Shown here: one piece after another, positions 33,123 through 45,800 of the stretch
How positions within the stretch are numbered: the first letter of the stretch is position 1
How the letters are laid out: the number at the start of each line of letters is the position of its first letter
Assembly: GCA_051294375.1 (NCBI GenBank)
Contig: CM119268.1
Location: 11,257,710-11,321,709 of the forward strand
Direction: 5' to 3'
DNA length: 64,000 nt
Origin: Paraspadella gotoi
Taxonomy: Eukaryota > Chaetognatha
Position numbers and translations under genes: made by a program
The notes under the pieces: generated by a model
The model's input: only the letters and a program-made list of their open reading frames with translations
Databases searched by the model: none
What the model was told of the DNA's origin: nothing

Positions 33123-34406
33123 AAAAAAAGATAGAGAGAAGCTGGACAGCCGCTGCAGAACTTAATTTGTTTTTAGACAAATCAGAAGAAGCAGCGACGG
33201 AAAAAGAGAGCGACATATATTTTAAAAAGCTGGACAGCTGAACAAATGAATGGAGGAATATGAAACGTGTGAATTTAAAAGATCTTGCTGATTAAAAGCT
33301 ATATCTAAATTTTTAGCTTCCTATGGTTACACACTTGAGCCATTTTCAATGTTAAAACAGTGTGACAACGACAACAACGACGAATACAGTCAAAAGAAGC
33401 AGAAATGAATTAACATCTCGCCCAAGTCGGGAATTCGCCCGTCTGGCGAGATAAAAATGACTGCAAAATCGGCGAATGTAAAAATAAGCCCTACTAAATA
33501 AATGCTAATGTATACACCGTTAAAATAATCTATCATGAGCATAGATTATGGTATTAAAATATTTTTTATCAAAAATGCTTTTTTCTGAGGGTACTAGCCT
33601 AGTTAAAAATATTATATTATTATATGAAACAAAAATTTTTTTTAATTTAAAAATTTTTTGATGGATTCTGATAGAGCATAAAAAGTTGATCAAGAAATAT
33701 AATTAGAGCTTTTAAAAATTCTTATGTTTTCTAAGTGAAAATATAAATAAAAATTGATAAAATCATCGGAAGATGATGATGAATTTTTACGTTTTTTCTT
33801 ATTTATGACACTTATTATAAAAATATTTAAAAAAGAATTATACTTTGTGTAGATAACTTTTTATGAGCTATCTGAATCTGGTTTTAAAATAAAAAAATTC
33901 CAAAATAAATTTTGGCCTTTCCTATCTATAAATAAATATTAAAAAATTAATTACTAGGTTATAGAACCATATTAGAAATTTTTTGTCCATTGAAAGTATT
34001 CTTAGAAATGTATAAATATTCGTTTGAGCATGTACTCACACTAAATTTTTGACTCACCCCATTGAGTTGGGCTACCCCTACTACTAACAGACCCTTCAAC
34101 CTTTACGCTTCATGGATACCTGTCATATTGATAGTCCCAGTTGTAGTACGGATCTCGTGCGTAACCGCCAGATTTCGGCAAATCCGGATAGTCGCCAAAC
34201 TCCCCTGTTGGTATGGGTTTGTAGTCCTCAACGATGAGACCGTACTTTTTAGCGGCGGCGGCGTACATCTCGGGCGTGGTGGGAAAAGGTCCGGCCTTCC
34301 AATCCTGATTCCAGGTCGTTATAGAGCCGTGGCGGACAGAACCCAACAGGCGGAAGGAGGCGGCTGGGACGCGCCCGACCGAGCGAAGAATCGGAAGGAG
34401 GACCAT
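32094..34406 (-). CDS. NDUFB8: NADH dehydrogenase 1 beta subcomplex subunit 8 (complex I ASHI)
   Basis: Accessory membrane-arm subunit of mitochondrial complex I. Exons (minus): 34406-34120 and 32367-32094; 186 residues, the same as human. The N-terminus is basic (RSVGRVPAASFRLLGSVRHG), consistent with mitochondrial import. GPFPTTPEMYAAAAKKYGL and VEDYKPIP match human PYPRTPEERAAAAKKYNM and VEDYEPYP. After the intron, RNFGEPMHIDADLY precedes a single membrane segment (RFILFFLSTVLVYWLVAI) and the VYPILPKQYPSD block. The 1752-bp intron is large for this window because of a family B element and its satellite. An in-frame extension upstream of this ATG exists but has no conserved sequence. Confidence 0.94.
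32545..33062. repeat. ~22-bp minisatellite inside family B
   Basis: Degenerate tandem units of the type ATTGATGCGATGATATTCATTC, most regular from about 32860 to 33060, with more diverged ATTGATATAATAATTG units to the left. Confidence 0.8.
33091..33121. repeat. (GA)n microsatellite
   Basis: GA run inside family B copy 3, followed by a poly-A stretch. Confidence 0.9.
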
Positions 34407-35535
34407 GGCAGAGATAAAGTACAACTCCCACGGATCACCGACCGTCTCTCGGTTTCTCAACTCAGAACCCTGCAGCACCGGCAGAAAAAGCAACGAATCT
34501 ATTTAATCACTGCAGGATCACAGAGAACAACATTAGTGATGTTAATTTAAATTGGAAAAAAAATGGGCAAGAGTTTTTGAACGGATGAAATGAGTTTTCT
34601 GGAGTGACGAAAGGGAAAGGGAAAGGAAGGGTCCGAACAAAAACTGTGAAAGTTGATACTTTTCACTCATCTATTCCTTAGAAAAATTGTAGGGAGGAAA
34701 CAAATCCCGACTAAACTATGTAGTAGTAAAAAATCAATAATAGAAAAACTGGTGGTGTTGTCGTCTACGTCTAAAAATAAAGTGTTTAGCGGCTTTATCG
34801 TTACATTCTCGCTGAAAGATTTTAAAAATATTTTAGAAAAGGAACTCGATAATGAAAATAATTAAAAAAACAAAGGGGAAATGAGACGAGGAGAAAATTA
34901 ATTTTTATTTTCTGAGATCTTGATAAAAGTAGTAACGCGTCTAGAAGAGAGTGTGGGAGGAATAAGCAACAGGTCCCGATTTAAATGTAGCACTTATCAC
35001 CGTATTAAACGAAGCTCGCAACGGCCGGAAACGTTTGCATTTAAAATATATTATACGATGCTGAAGGAACCGAGGATATTTCGCTAAATATAAAAAAGCT
35101 AATCGTTTCCGCGCTGTGATTATTTAAGGCATGCGTATTGCGTGGTATTGTTTTTTTCTCACTTCTCCCGCGATTGTATCCTTTTATATCAATATTGTTT
35201 CTTCCATTGAAGTCTAATTCATTTGTCAAAACCGCATATAATCAAGAAGGCCAACCTTTTCCCCAACCGAAAAGGTATTATTATTAAAAAAAAACCCGGT
35301 TGACAAGAGGTAAGTAAGAATAAAGAAAAACGTACTTACAAGCTAGAGAGAAAAAATACAACAATTACTCCTTCAAAAAAAAATTAAGGAACAGAAAAAA
35401 GATACGATCTCGAAGATCGCTACGTATATTTATATTTCGTAGGTTTCGACGCTTAACTTCCGCCAAGCTTTTCGGCGGTTTATATATATATATTTTTATA
35501 CATATATATCGTGTTTCTTCGCGGAGACCCGCCTC
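34407..35535. other. Intergenic between NDUFB8 and SMG6
   Basis: 1.1 kb. The right side should be the SMG6 3' untranslated region and the left side the NDUFB8 promoter. A TA-rich run lies near 35480-35510. No gene is recognised; short open frames here lack domains. Confidence 0.5.
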
Positions 35536-38500
35536 TCAGCCGATCTTGGCCCATCTGACGAAGTCAGGCACATCCTTTACGGGCACGTTACGGGCGATTG
35601 CTTTTACGCGAAGATTTCGGTCGTCGGTGAGCAGAACCGCCTCTCGGAGGAGACGCAAGGGCGCGCCAGGATCGTCCGGCATTTTCGCGGTAGCAGAGGC
35701 ATCGACCGGCGAGTCCTTCGTCAAATGCAGGCACGAATTGAGAATCAGGTCGTCGTTGTTTCCGCGAGAGCCGACTTGCGACGTGTCGACCTCCTCGCTG
35801 CGAAATGCGATCGTGTCTAAGATCGAACCCTTCGAAGTGATCGCACGGATACCGCTTTTGTACTTGAACTGATCCCGTACCCAAGATAGAGCCATTTTTG
35901 CACCCTCAAAAACCTGAACAATAAATAGTAGGCTCCTTTGTTTGAAAGTTGTTGATAGTTATATATTATCAACTAATAATATTATGGATGGAGGCCATAA
36001 ACCACCAAAGCCTATCCAAGGGGGCAAGATAGATTATTTATTAAATGAATAGATAATTTTTATATTGGTTGTACCAATTCATTAGTATATTTTTTCATGA
36101 TAAAATTTTGAGAAAATTTTTGAATTTAATAAAATATTTTATAACTGATAGTCTTCTGTTTTTAATAAAAAAATGAGAAGTTTAGGTTAAACGTGTCTAT
36201 CTGCTCTACAATTTATAACTGGAGAACACCAAATTGCATACCTTTTGCGCTTGTTCGTGCGTCTCGTAAGCGTCTGGACGGCACCCTTTGGCGAGACCTT
36301 CTAATTCCGTCAAAACGATTAACGGGATGACCAACGTTGTTGACAGCTGACTGTTTTTACAACCGATTAACTGAATCGCTGTCGGGAGAAATACGAAGTA
36401 TTATGCAAATTACGCACAGCGAATGTATATTGTATAAGGTTTGTAAGTACCATGGAGATGATCAATGTAGCAGTTAGTGTCGGGAAGCAGGTAACGAGGA
36501 CGAATCTCCAATTGAGTTGATCGCTTCTGAAGGTGACTATCGACCACCGCGCGTGCCGTCTCCTTTGCACGTTGCCTCTCCTCTATTTCCTGAAAAGATC
36601 CGTTTGGTAAGATCTGGTCGAAGCCCGAATTTAAAAAGGGACATACCTTTTGAGTTTTTCTTACCTGTCTCAAAACCTCTCGCTTCTCTCTCAATTCCTT
36701 GACGTGATCGTCCTCTTCCTTGTCATCTCTCTCGCCTGTTGACCGTTCTTCTTTCTCTTCCTCCACTTCGGGTTCACTCGTCCCACCGTCGACCGCGGTT
36801 TGGACTTTCGGTAAGTCTTCCGACGCCAGGTTTTCGCAGCCTGAGAGCGAAAGAGAAGCATAGGCTCTGTAATAACGACATGGTTTGATGATATACTATC
36901 TGTGTACCAAAACTTTAAAAAAATGGATTGCTTTTAGGTAAAAAATTAAAAAAATTATAAAATACAACAATATGCAAATGAGTTTTCGCGGATCAATTAA
37001 TTTTTTTCAAAATAAGTATCTTACTGTATTTCGGCTCGACAAGTGACTCGTAGGTGTGCGAATCGAGGTTGTAAGCTAGAAGGGGAGGATCGATGCCGCA
37101 GAGGTAGTCCGAGAACATCCGAAGTTGGGAGATGCGCAGGCATTCCTCGGCACGGTTCTGCTCCACGCTAGAATCCACGTAGGAATAATTGTGGGGCCTG
37201 AAAAATGTAAATGCGGGTGAGGGGAAAATAGTAACAAACTGAAGGAAGACGTCAACTCCATACACAATTCCCTTACTTGGACAGCAAAGGCACGAAACCG
37301 GCAAGAGAGACATCTTCGTCGAGGATGACAGGGCTTTTCCCTTCCTCCAAATGCGGACTCAGTTCGACGTCGTCGATGTCAACTCGCTTGAGAGCGTTGA
37401 AGAACGCCGCCAACGAACCGAAAACGTCCGTGCTGCGAGGGAAAAGAAAAATAAAATAAAATATTTTTCATTAATGGAAAAAAATATTTACAAATATCTT
37501 CAGCATATTTTATTTAAAGATAAAGATTAGTTTAAGGTGACGAGATGAAAAAAAAAAACTAATTTTAAATTTAAAACTAAATTACTAGCACCATTCCCAC
37601 CTAAAAGGCGGCGCGCTCCCCTCTTCCTCGTCCTCCACTGACTCAGCCACACTTCGACGCAGCGCCGTCGGAGGATTCCACAGGTCTACATGACAGGCGC
37701 ACCAGTCGCACCAGACTTTTACGACTGGGAGCAGCTGGGAGAGGGCTTCTCTCGTTGCCGTCGGTTTCGAGGAAGTCGATGGACCGGCGCTGCCCGACTC
37801 GATAAAGGGAGAAGGCGGCGCTTCAGCGTCCGTCGAGGCGTCGGCGATGATATCGGGAGAAGGGGGGCAACTCGCGGGCTTGTCGGACGAAGGCGGTTGG
37901 GCGGAGACGGAAGTATCGTCGGCCGGTGAATTCTCCGATGATTCCGTCTCGAGTAGCTGCGTTATTCGCTGGCAGCAGAGGCAAAAATTTTACTAATAAG
38001 ATTTCGGTTTAAAAATCAAATCATTCCAGCCGACTAGCTTTTAAAAAGTGTCCCTCACCTGCACAAGCAGAGCGAACATGTTAAATCCAAGCGAGAGTGC
38101 GAACTCTTGTAGAGGATTAGAAGGGGTGGAAGGACGAGAGTCGCTGTCCGCGGGAGAGAGCGCCGATGTCGCCGCTTGTTGCTCCACTTGAAACATGTTG
38201 ATTGCCATTAATTGCAACAGTCGCTGCTGCCCGACGGGACATGGCCGATGCGACAGCAGGCACTTGAACTCCCAAAGCAGCAGCGAACTAAGATGGGGAA
38301 ACGTTTCCATCCCGATCTTGGTGAACAGTCTGGAGAAAATTAAAAGTTGCAAATATTTTTGAAAAGTCATTGAAACTATGGCACCGATTTTTGACTGCGT
38401 CCAAACGTTAACCTGCCGTGGACGTTGAGGAATGACATGACGAATCGACGGTTCAGTTCCACCGGCGTCATCGTCTTCAACTCATCCTCGATCGTCGTTC

Positions 38501-39779
38501 TCGAGGTCGTCGATGAAGACTCCGAAGCTGTAGGTTCTTCCGCATCAGCATCGACCGACTAAAAAGATATTTTAAATTATTTTTGACATTAAATTAAGCT
38601 ATTAGTATTTCGTTGCTAAGTCGTACCTGCGACGAAACTACCCCGTCGGGCCCGATCCAAATCTCGACCCTCGGTGGAACGAAGGGCTTCTTCGACTTGC
38701 GCCTCTTCTTCGTCTCCTTAGCTTTTTTAGTCGGACGAAGCTTTTCCTTACGGCGCCGTTCCTCGTCCGCTTCATGCTTTTTACGAACCTAGCGGTGAAA
38801 AAAACTCATTTGATTATTACGATAATGTGGCGGTATATTCACACCGCCTCACGTCCACCATCGTTCAGCCAATATCATTGGCTCAGAGGGGGAACGCACC
38901 ATCCCAGGCGTTGCGTTCTATCCACAGTCCTAACACGACTTCCCTGTGTTGGCAAAGCGAGACCGTCCTAGGGTAACCGCGCCAGTGACTGGAGGCGTCA
39001 CTAAGAGTCGGAATCCCCCAAAGCCAACAGTGAGATGCCCCATCTCAATGGGCATCACAGGCAACCCGGCTGTTGCCATATTAAAATATTTTCAAATAAA
39101 ATAGAAGATCTCACGTCGTCAAATATAGAGTTGAGGGATTCTCTCGCGGTGATGAAGGGGTTGCTGGCCGCTAAGCTGCGCATATAGTAGTAGACGGCGT
39201 CTAATTTTCGCTTCGTGTAGACCGCAAGGATAGCCAATTGATTGTAGGGTCTCCCATTCTTTGGCGCGAGCTGCTGTGCCTTTAAGTAGTAGCTACGGGC
39301 CTTACCGTAGTTGGGATTAGGGTAAGTTTGTTCGCGATACCTACGAATGCATAGACGTTATAGTGACTAAAGAAATTAAAAGCAAGTAATTTGGGCAATA
39401 TTGTAAATTACGTAAATTAAGTAACTATAGAGCGTGATCGGTGAGTCTAACCTTGCGATATCTCCCAGGGCGATGAGGCACTTTTGGGCGGAGACGAGCG
39501 CCATCCTGACGGCGCGGCAGAGGCCCTCATTGCGGAAAGGCGTTGGTCTCTCGACAAAGTCGGCCACAGAAATTTGAAAAGTCGTCTCGAGACGCTGGAG
39601 GAGGGAGTCGTAGAAGAGGACGGCGTCGTCGAGGACCTGGTAAATCTCGGCGCGAGCCTGAGAGAAAAAATTGAAAATAAGAAATTTTTTTCTTAAAACA
39701 GACAGGTTTCTACTATGATTATAGCTTTTATCAGCGCAAATTGACAAATTAGACAAATTTTCACAAAACGTGTGTGTGT

Positions 39780-39811
<32 letters not shown>

Positions 39812-42800
39812 AAAAGAAAGAATGAGAGAGAGATGAGGTTAAAGTTTCCAACAAAAAATTGAGAGATAAAATAGTGGTGAGAAGTTGAGGACAGCTAAAG
39901 AGTGAGGAAAGTGGGAAAGAAGTGAAAGGTCAGAGATTTAAATGCATACATTAAGCAATGTACATTTGTACAACACGGTGAATTTTTTTTTTAAACTGAA
40001 ATTAACAATTAAATAAAATAAGTTGATTGAACTACAACTAAAGAAAAATTAAAAGTTAATTAAAGTTAAAAATATACAATCGAAAGAAAAACAATACTAT
40101 AAGAATTGTTAAAGAATTATGTAATTTAAAAACTCACTTTTTCCTCAGCCACTTTATCGCCCTCCTCTTGCGCCTTAAGGAGGCCCTTGCGTGAGAGTTC
40201 GATGATTTGGTAAAAGCAAGACTTCCACAGGAGTTGCTCGAGGTTGTTCTTGTTTGAAAGTTCAAGGTCGAGAAAGAGCAGATCCACCAGGAGGGAGCAG
40301 AGCCTCTCGCGCCTTTCTATCACCTTGGGGACGTTTTCATCGTTGAGGGGCCAGCGCGACAGAAGATTGCTTAGTTGATTGTCGACGGCCGTCACTTCTT
40401 GAAGGAGAGCGTCGAACTGTTGCAGCTTAGAGGGCTCTCGGTAAGGAGCGCCGCCCGTTGGGTCAGAATGCGCGAAACCGCCTCGCGCCATAGGAGCGCC
40501 TGGATGCGGCATACCGGCGGGACCTCTGGCCCTAAGATACTGCGCATGAGCCATAGAGGAAGCCTCGCCACTCGGGTGAAAAGCTTCACCCGAGCCATAT
40601 TCTGGCCCATAATAACCGGGATTGGCGTACGCCGAGGGATGACCGTACGGCGGTGGTCGGTAAAAGTTTTGCGCTTGTTGCGGTTGACCGTGCGGTTGTT
40701 GCATGTTTGGAGGCAAAAATCCTGGATGAGGCGGCGGCACCCTTCCACCTCCGTAATAGCCAGAGTAATGCTCCGGAGTCGGATAAAGAGAGTGAGGGGG
40801 TGTATCGGGCGAGTCGACGGAGGGCGCCCTCTGGGCCTGCGATGCCATTAGCGGCTTCGTCGGATTGCGAGGATCGTAGAGGCGATCTTCGTTGTATACC
40901 GACACTTGATGTCGATCATGGCGCCTTTCCTTTTGTTGTTGCTGTTGTTGCTGCTGCTGCTGTTGTAGGTATTGCTGACGAAATCTAGGCGGGGCATTTT
41001 TCGGAGGAACGAAGTGCTTTGGAGGTGGGGGATCTGCAACTGTAAAGAAAATGTATAAATAATTTTTATTGCCTCTACATTAAAGCGTATATAGTAAAAA
41101 TTCTATATTTAAGTTTATTTAAAATTCTAAAAGTGAGGAGCGAACAACATTAAACTAATGAACATTTATGTATAAAAAAAAGTAGGCCATATTTATACAT
41201 AGTACTAATCCATTAAATGTTAACATTTTAAAATAGTTTTCTGTAGGATTTTTTTGCAGATTTGGATTCGTCATGAAAAGTTGATATAAAGAAATATAAC
41301 TCTTTTTTAATAACTATTTCATTAAGTTGGTCAAATATAAGAAAAAACCTATATTTTAAGCTAAAAATTAAAATTTTATATATTAAATATAGTTTTTTTA
41401 AATTTTTAACCCACTTAATGAAAGAATTTTTAAGCCTGATCCGAAGCTCAGAGACTGCTTATATTGAACGGTTCGGTCACTAACTCATAACAATAATTAC
41501 CGTCTCTTCACAATCAAAATTAAGAAAATTTTGAAATTTTACGATTTTATGAGGATAGTACTATAAATATAGCCTACTGCGAAAATTAACAAGTTTGAGC
41601 AAACAATGTCGGATCTGCCTACGATAATTAAGCGGTAATGAGCTAATCCGATGATAAATCATGGTAATATTTTCTAACTTTCTATTTGTTATCTTAACAG
41701 ATCATAACAAATTGTAACATAACAAATCTTAACAGACTTCTTAATAAATCTTTGAAAAAATCTATAAATCAATTGATCTATCAATCATTACCAGTAGCTG
41801 CTAATACCAACTTGCATAATTTAGTCAACTTGCAAAATTTGCTCAACTGACATAATTTGATCAACTGACATAATTTGCTCAACTGGCATAATTTGGTCAA
41901 CCGGCTTTATTTGCTCAACTGGCATAATTTGGTCAATAGGCATAATTTGTCAAGCAATCAATCAATCAGAGAGAGATAGAGAGGGAAACTTTAAATCCAT
42001 CCAATCACGAGTAATTGGAGTATTATGCTAAGGGGGGACGGAGAGACGGACGGACGGACGAACACCATTTTTTTTTGGCATAATTTATCATAATTTGATG
42101 TTCTGACATGTTCTAAGTTAATGACCGACAAGATTTGGGGGGTGGACAGACGGACCGACAAAGTAAATATTTACGATAAGCAGATCTGACTAAAAATATA
42201 ATTTTTTTTTTGGATAAATTAATGTTTACTGATGTTATGTTGTTCATATTTGAATTTTAGAATTTTTGTATGCAACTTTCTACGCTCTGCTCTACATGGT
42301 AACAATTCTAAAACAGCCGTTAAAAACGCTCCCATTTGCAAACCATTATTTCATTGATTTTAAAAGTTGAGTAAAAAATACCAAAATCATTTGTTTTCAA
42401 ATTTTATATTCATCAGTTAAGATATGCCTTGACAATGAGTGGAAAAAGTTGACTTTTAAAATGGGGTTTCAATTTCTAACTCAGTTTTTAAATTCAATTT
42501 TTTAAAACTTTTAATACTTTTTAGATAAAGTATTTATTATTAATATGAAAAATTTAAAAGAATGATACTTACGAAAGCTCTTATATAAAAATTAAGCTGC
42601 CCAACCCCGGTTCAGGATACCCTATCACATTTTAATAAAAATTTTAAATTTGCCCTACAGCTATTGATTTTTTGAAAGATATCTCGTTTTTGACTATCCT
42701 AATTAAATTAAAGCTGGGCCAGTTAAATTTTATACTACAGTATTCGTAAGTACATCATTCTCTGATTTGCAAGGGCTTTCAGAAGATAATAATATTAATA

Positions 42801-45800
42801 TCATTTTATTTTAAATTTCTTCACTGGAAGTAAGAGAAAAAAATTGAATTTAAAACACAGCGAGTTTAAAAATCAGAGACGATTTTCAAATCTATCTTCC
42901 TGCTATCATTGCTTCAAGGCATATCAAAGTCGATTCTGATAAAATTTGCATATATAAATAGTTAGGGTATTTACTTTTAAATTCATATTTAACATTTAAC
43001 AAGTTTGAGCAAACAATGTCGGATCTGCCAATGATCATTATCGGTAATTAATTAATTAATAATTAAATAATTCAAGTTAATTAACTAGGCATTTAATTAA
43101 TTAATTTGATCCCAAATGTTTGTTTTTAGGTCTTTTCGCCACTAACCACGACAATATCAATGACGATAAGAATAATGCCGATAACGATTGACTTGATTGA
43201 TTGACTGATTAATTAATTATTGATTAATTAATTGACTAATTGATTAATTAACTGATTATTTTATTAATTAATACATCTTGTATTTACATTTAATATAAAA
43301 AAAAAAGAAGCATAATCAATTAGTGAAACAGATTTTTTTTGTTTTTCTCATTTAAACTCAATTCCACTCAAACAATTCCATCAAAACTTGATTTCCAGTT
43401 TAATCATACTTTTCTACCCACATACAAAATATCAGGTCAATCGCCGCATCCACTCATGAGCAATTGGTTTTCAAATAGTGAAATATATTTGTTTGTTTTT
43501 TCCACTCATTTCCATTCGGATGATTCAAAAACTTTGATTTTCTCATAATTTATCATAATTCGATGTTCTGACATGATATAAGTGCCCGACAAGATTGAGG
43601 GGGCGAACCGACGGACCGACAAAGTGAATTATAGAGTCGGGATCTGCTGATAAGCAGATCCGACTAAAAAAACTTTATGGGTTTGCAAATGGCAGCTTTT
43701 TTTAGCGGCGGTTTTAGAATTGTCATCAAGTAGATGTATGTTGATAACATCTTTTTGAATAAAGCGATACCGGGCGGAGATGGAGTCTTTCTCGCGGCTT
43801 CCATAATTCCTTCGGGTATCCTGATGATTCCGCCACCCTTGCCCGAGCGCGATGGGTCATTACTCTCCTGCTCTTTAACCTTTCCAGCAGCTCCAGTGTT
43901 AGCGTTAGGAACTGTTGATGAAGCGATTTTTGCTTCTTTGCCGTCTTTCTCTTTTCCCTCGGAAGAAAAGCGAGACTTTTTATCCGACTGAGACCGATTG
44001 CTGTCGTACGAACTGGCCGAGTCCTGGCGACATCGTTGTCGATTTCTATCGCCTGAGAAATAAGCATTTTTCGGTTTAAAATATTTATAAATCAAGAATT
44101 TGGTCCCCCCTTTGGGAACTCAAATGATTCGAACAAAGACGACGACGAATATAATAACGAAGACGACGACGAAGTCTTTGTACTTTGTGACCCGTAGTGG
44201 TCAGTAAGAATAACCTTTCCTAACCAAACAGAATGACCTTGTTATGGCTGACCTTTTCCAGCCAATGTAAATACGTATTTGTTGTTGTTATTTTTACCTT
44301 TTTGATTTTTACTTACTTATTTTCGTTAATATATGTTTTCTCTTCTCACAAAAAACACGTCTCGAATTTTTCTCTAAATTCTTATTTTTGAGTCACCTCA
44401 CCCCCAAAATATCTGAAAACAGAAAACGTCGAACCTTTCCCTTTGTCTTCCCTACGATCTTCCTTGCTTCTCCGAGGTGATTTGGATTTAGCATCATCTT
44501 TGGGTTTGACGGGCTCCTGTTTGTCCCGAGGGTTGTTCTCTTGTCTGTCCTTCTGTTTGTTTTCATTTTTGTCGCGAAGTTTTTCTTCGTGTGACGGCGT
44601 TTCGTTTTGAGGAGAATTAATATCACCAGTATTGGAATCCTCCATTTTAATTTCAAGCTTGCCTTCTTTTTCGAGCTTCAGTTCTTCCTCGTACATTTTA
44701 TCCTAAATAAATTTTTAAATGTTAAATTTTGAATGTAAGAATTTTGTTCGGTCATCCTCATTGACTCACCCTTTCAAAATCTTCTATCTCGGCGCTCCAC
44801 GATTCCACAAATTCACGGTCACGCGTGAGAACCTCGAAAGAGCATTCGGACTGACCGGAAGCTTCCTCGCTTACGTCTTCCATGTCGCGGGACCGTGGTC
44901 GACTTGACGACCCGCCACTGTCCGCGTGAGCTTCCTCTTTCAGTCTCGACGCCTCCTCGTCTAACTTTCGCTTCACGTCCCTGACATTAATGGCTCCGCC
45001 GCCTCCTCGGCCTCCGCGTCGGTTCAACGCCGGATTTCGCCCCTGAGGGGCAGGAGGTCCTCTTCGTTCGTCCCTCCGAGGAGCCTCCTTATCTCGTCTC
45101 CGATCCACGTCTCTCTTCTCAAAATCTCTGCCTTCGTCTCGACGTCCGTCGCGCCTTTCCTCCTTTTTCGCTTCTCTCTCCACAGACGGTCGACCGCGCC
45201 TCTCGTCGGTGTATCTCTTTCCGCCAGCCACGCCGCCTCCCGGACCGCAACCGCCGACGCCACTTCCGCCCCAATCCTCCCATCCTTTATCGCTCCCAGT
45301 GCTCGTTGTCCGGTTGCGATGATTATAGCCGAGCCGCCCCTGATCCAAGGAATCTTTCGACGAAGATCCTTTAACCCTGTCCCCTTGCTTAAGCTTGTCG
45401 TGCTGGCTGAAGGTTCTTGTGAGGCTGTTGCTGCCCGACAGCTGGTTTGTTACTTCCATTTTCTCTCTCATACTTTCGCTTCTGTTAATTCCTCCGTGTG
45501 GCGGGCCCTTGTCCCAACTCTCCCCGCGCCCATCTCTTCCATTATGCCTGCCCTTACCACGGCCACTACTGCTTCCGGTGGAATCTTTGTGAAACCTTCC
45601 CCCCTTCGTCTCCTCTGGGTTTCTTCTTTCTTTTCCCGCATCCACCTCAAAATTTTCCTTGTGTGGTCTCCCGAACTTTTGGGAGTAACCGCCGACGCCA
45701 GCGTCATCCCGAAGTCCGCGCTGATCGAAGCGATTTCCGGCGGCGGCCGCTCCCGGGTCCCTTGGGTGTGGCCGCTGATGATAATCGTCTCTCTTACTTT

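Larger units (their letters stand above)
32472..33452 (+). mobile_element. Family B element, copy 3
   Basis: 981 bp with the family's inverted ends, right-end hairpin-like CGGGAATTCGCCCG, a (GA)n tract and a long array of about 22-bp units in the centre. The excess length over copy 2 is mostly array. It lies in intron 1 of NDUFB8. Confidence 0.8.

Noticed and set aside
42300-43740. Inverted duplicate of what looked like an SMG6 exon end (about 42303-42350 versus 43676-43724)
   Set aside because: The exon ends at 43771 by splice phase, so both copies are intronic. They are about 50 bp each and are probably part of repeats.
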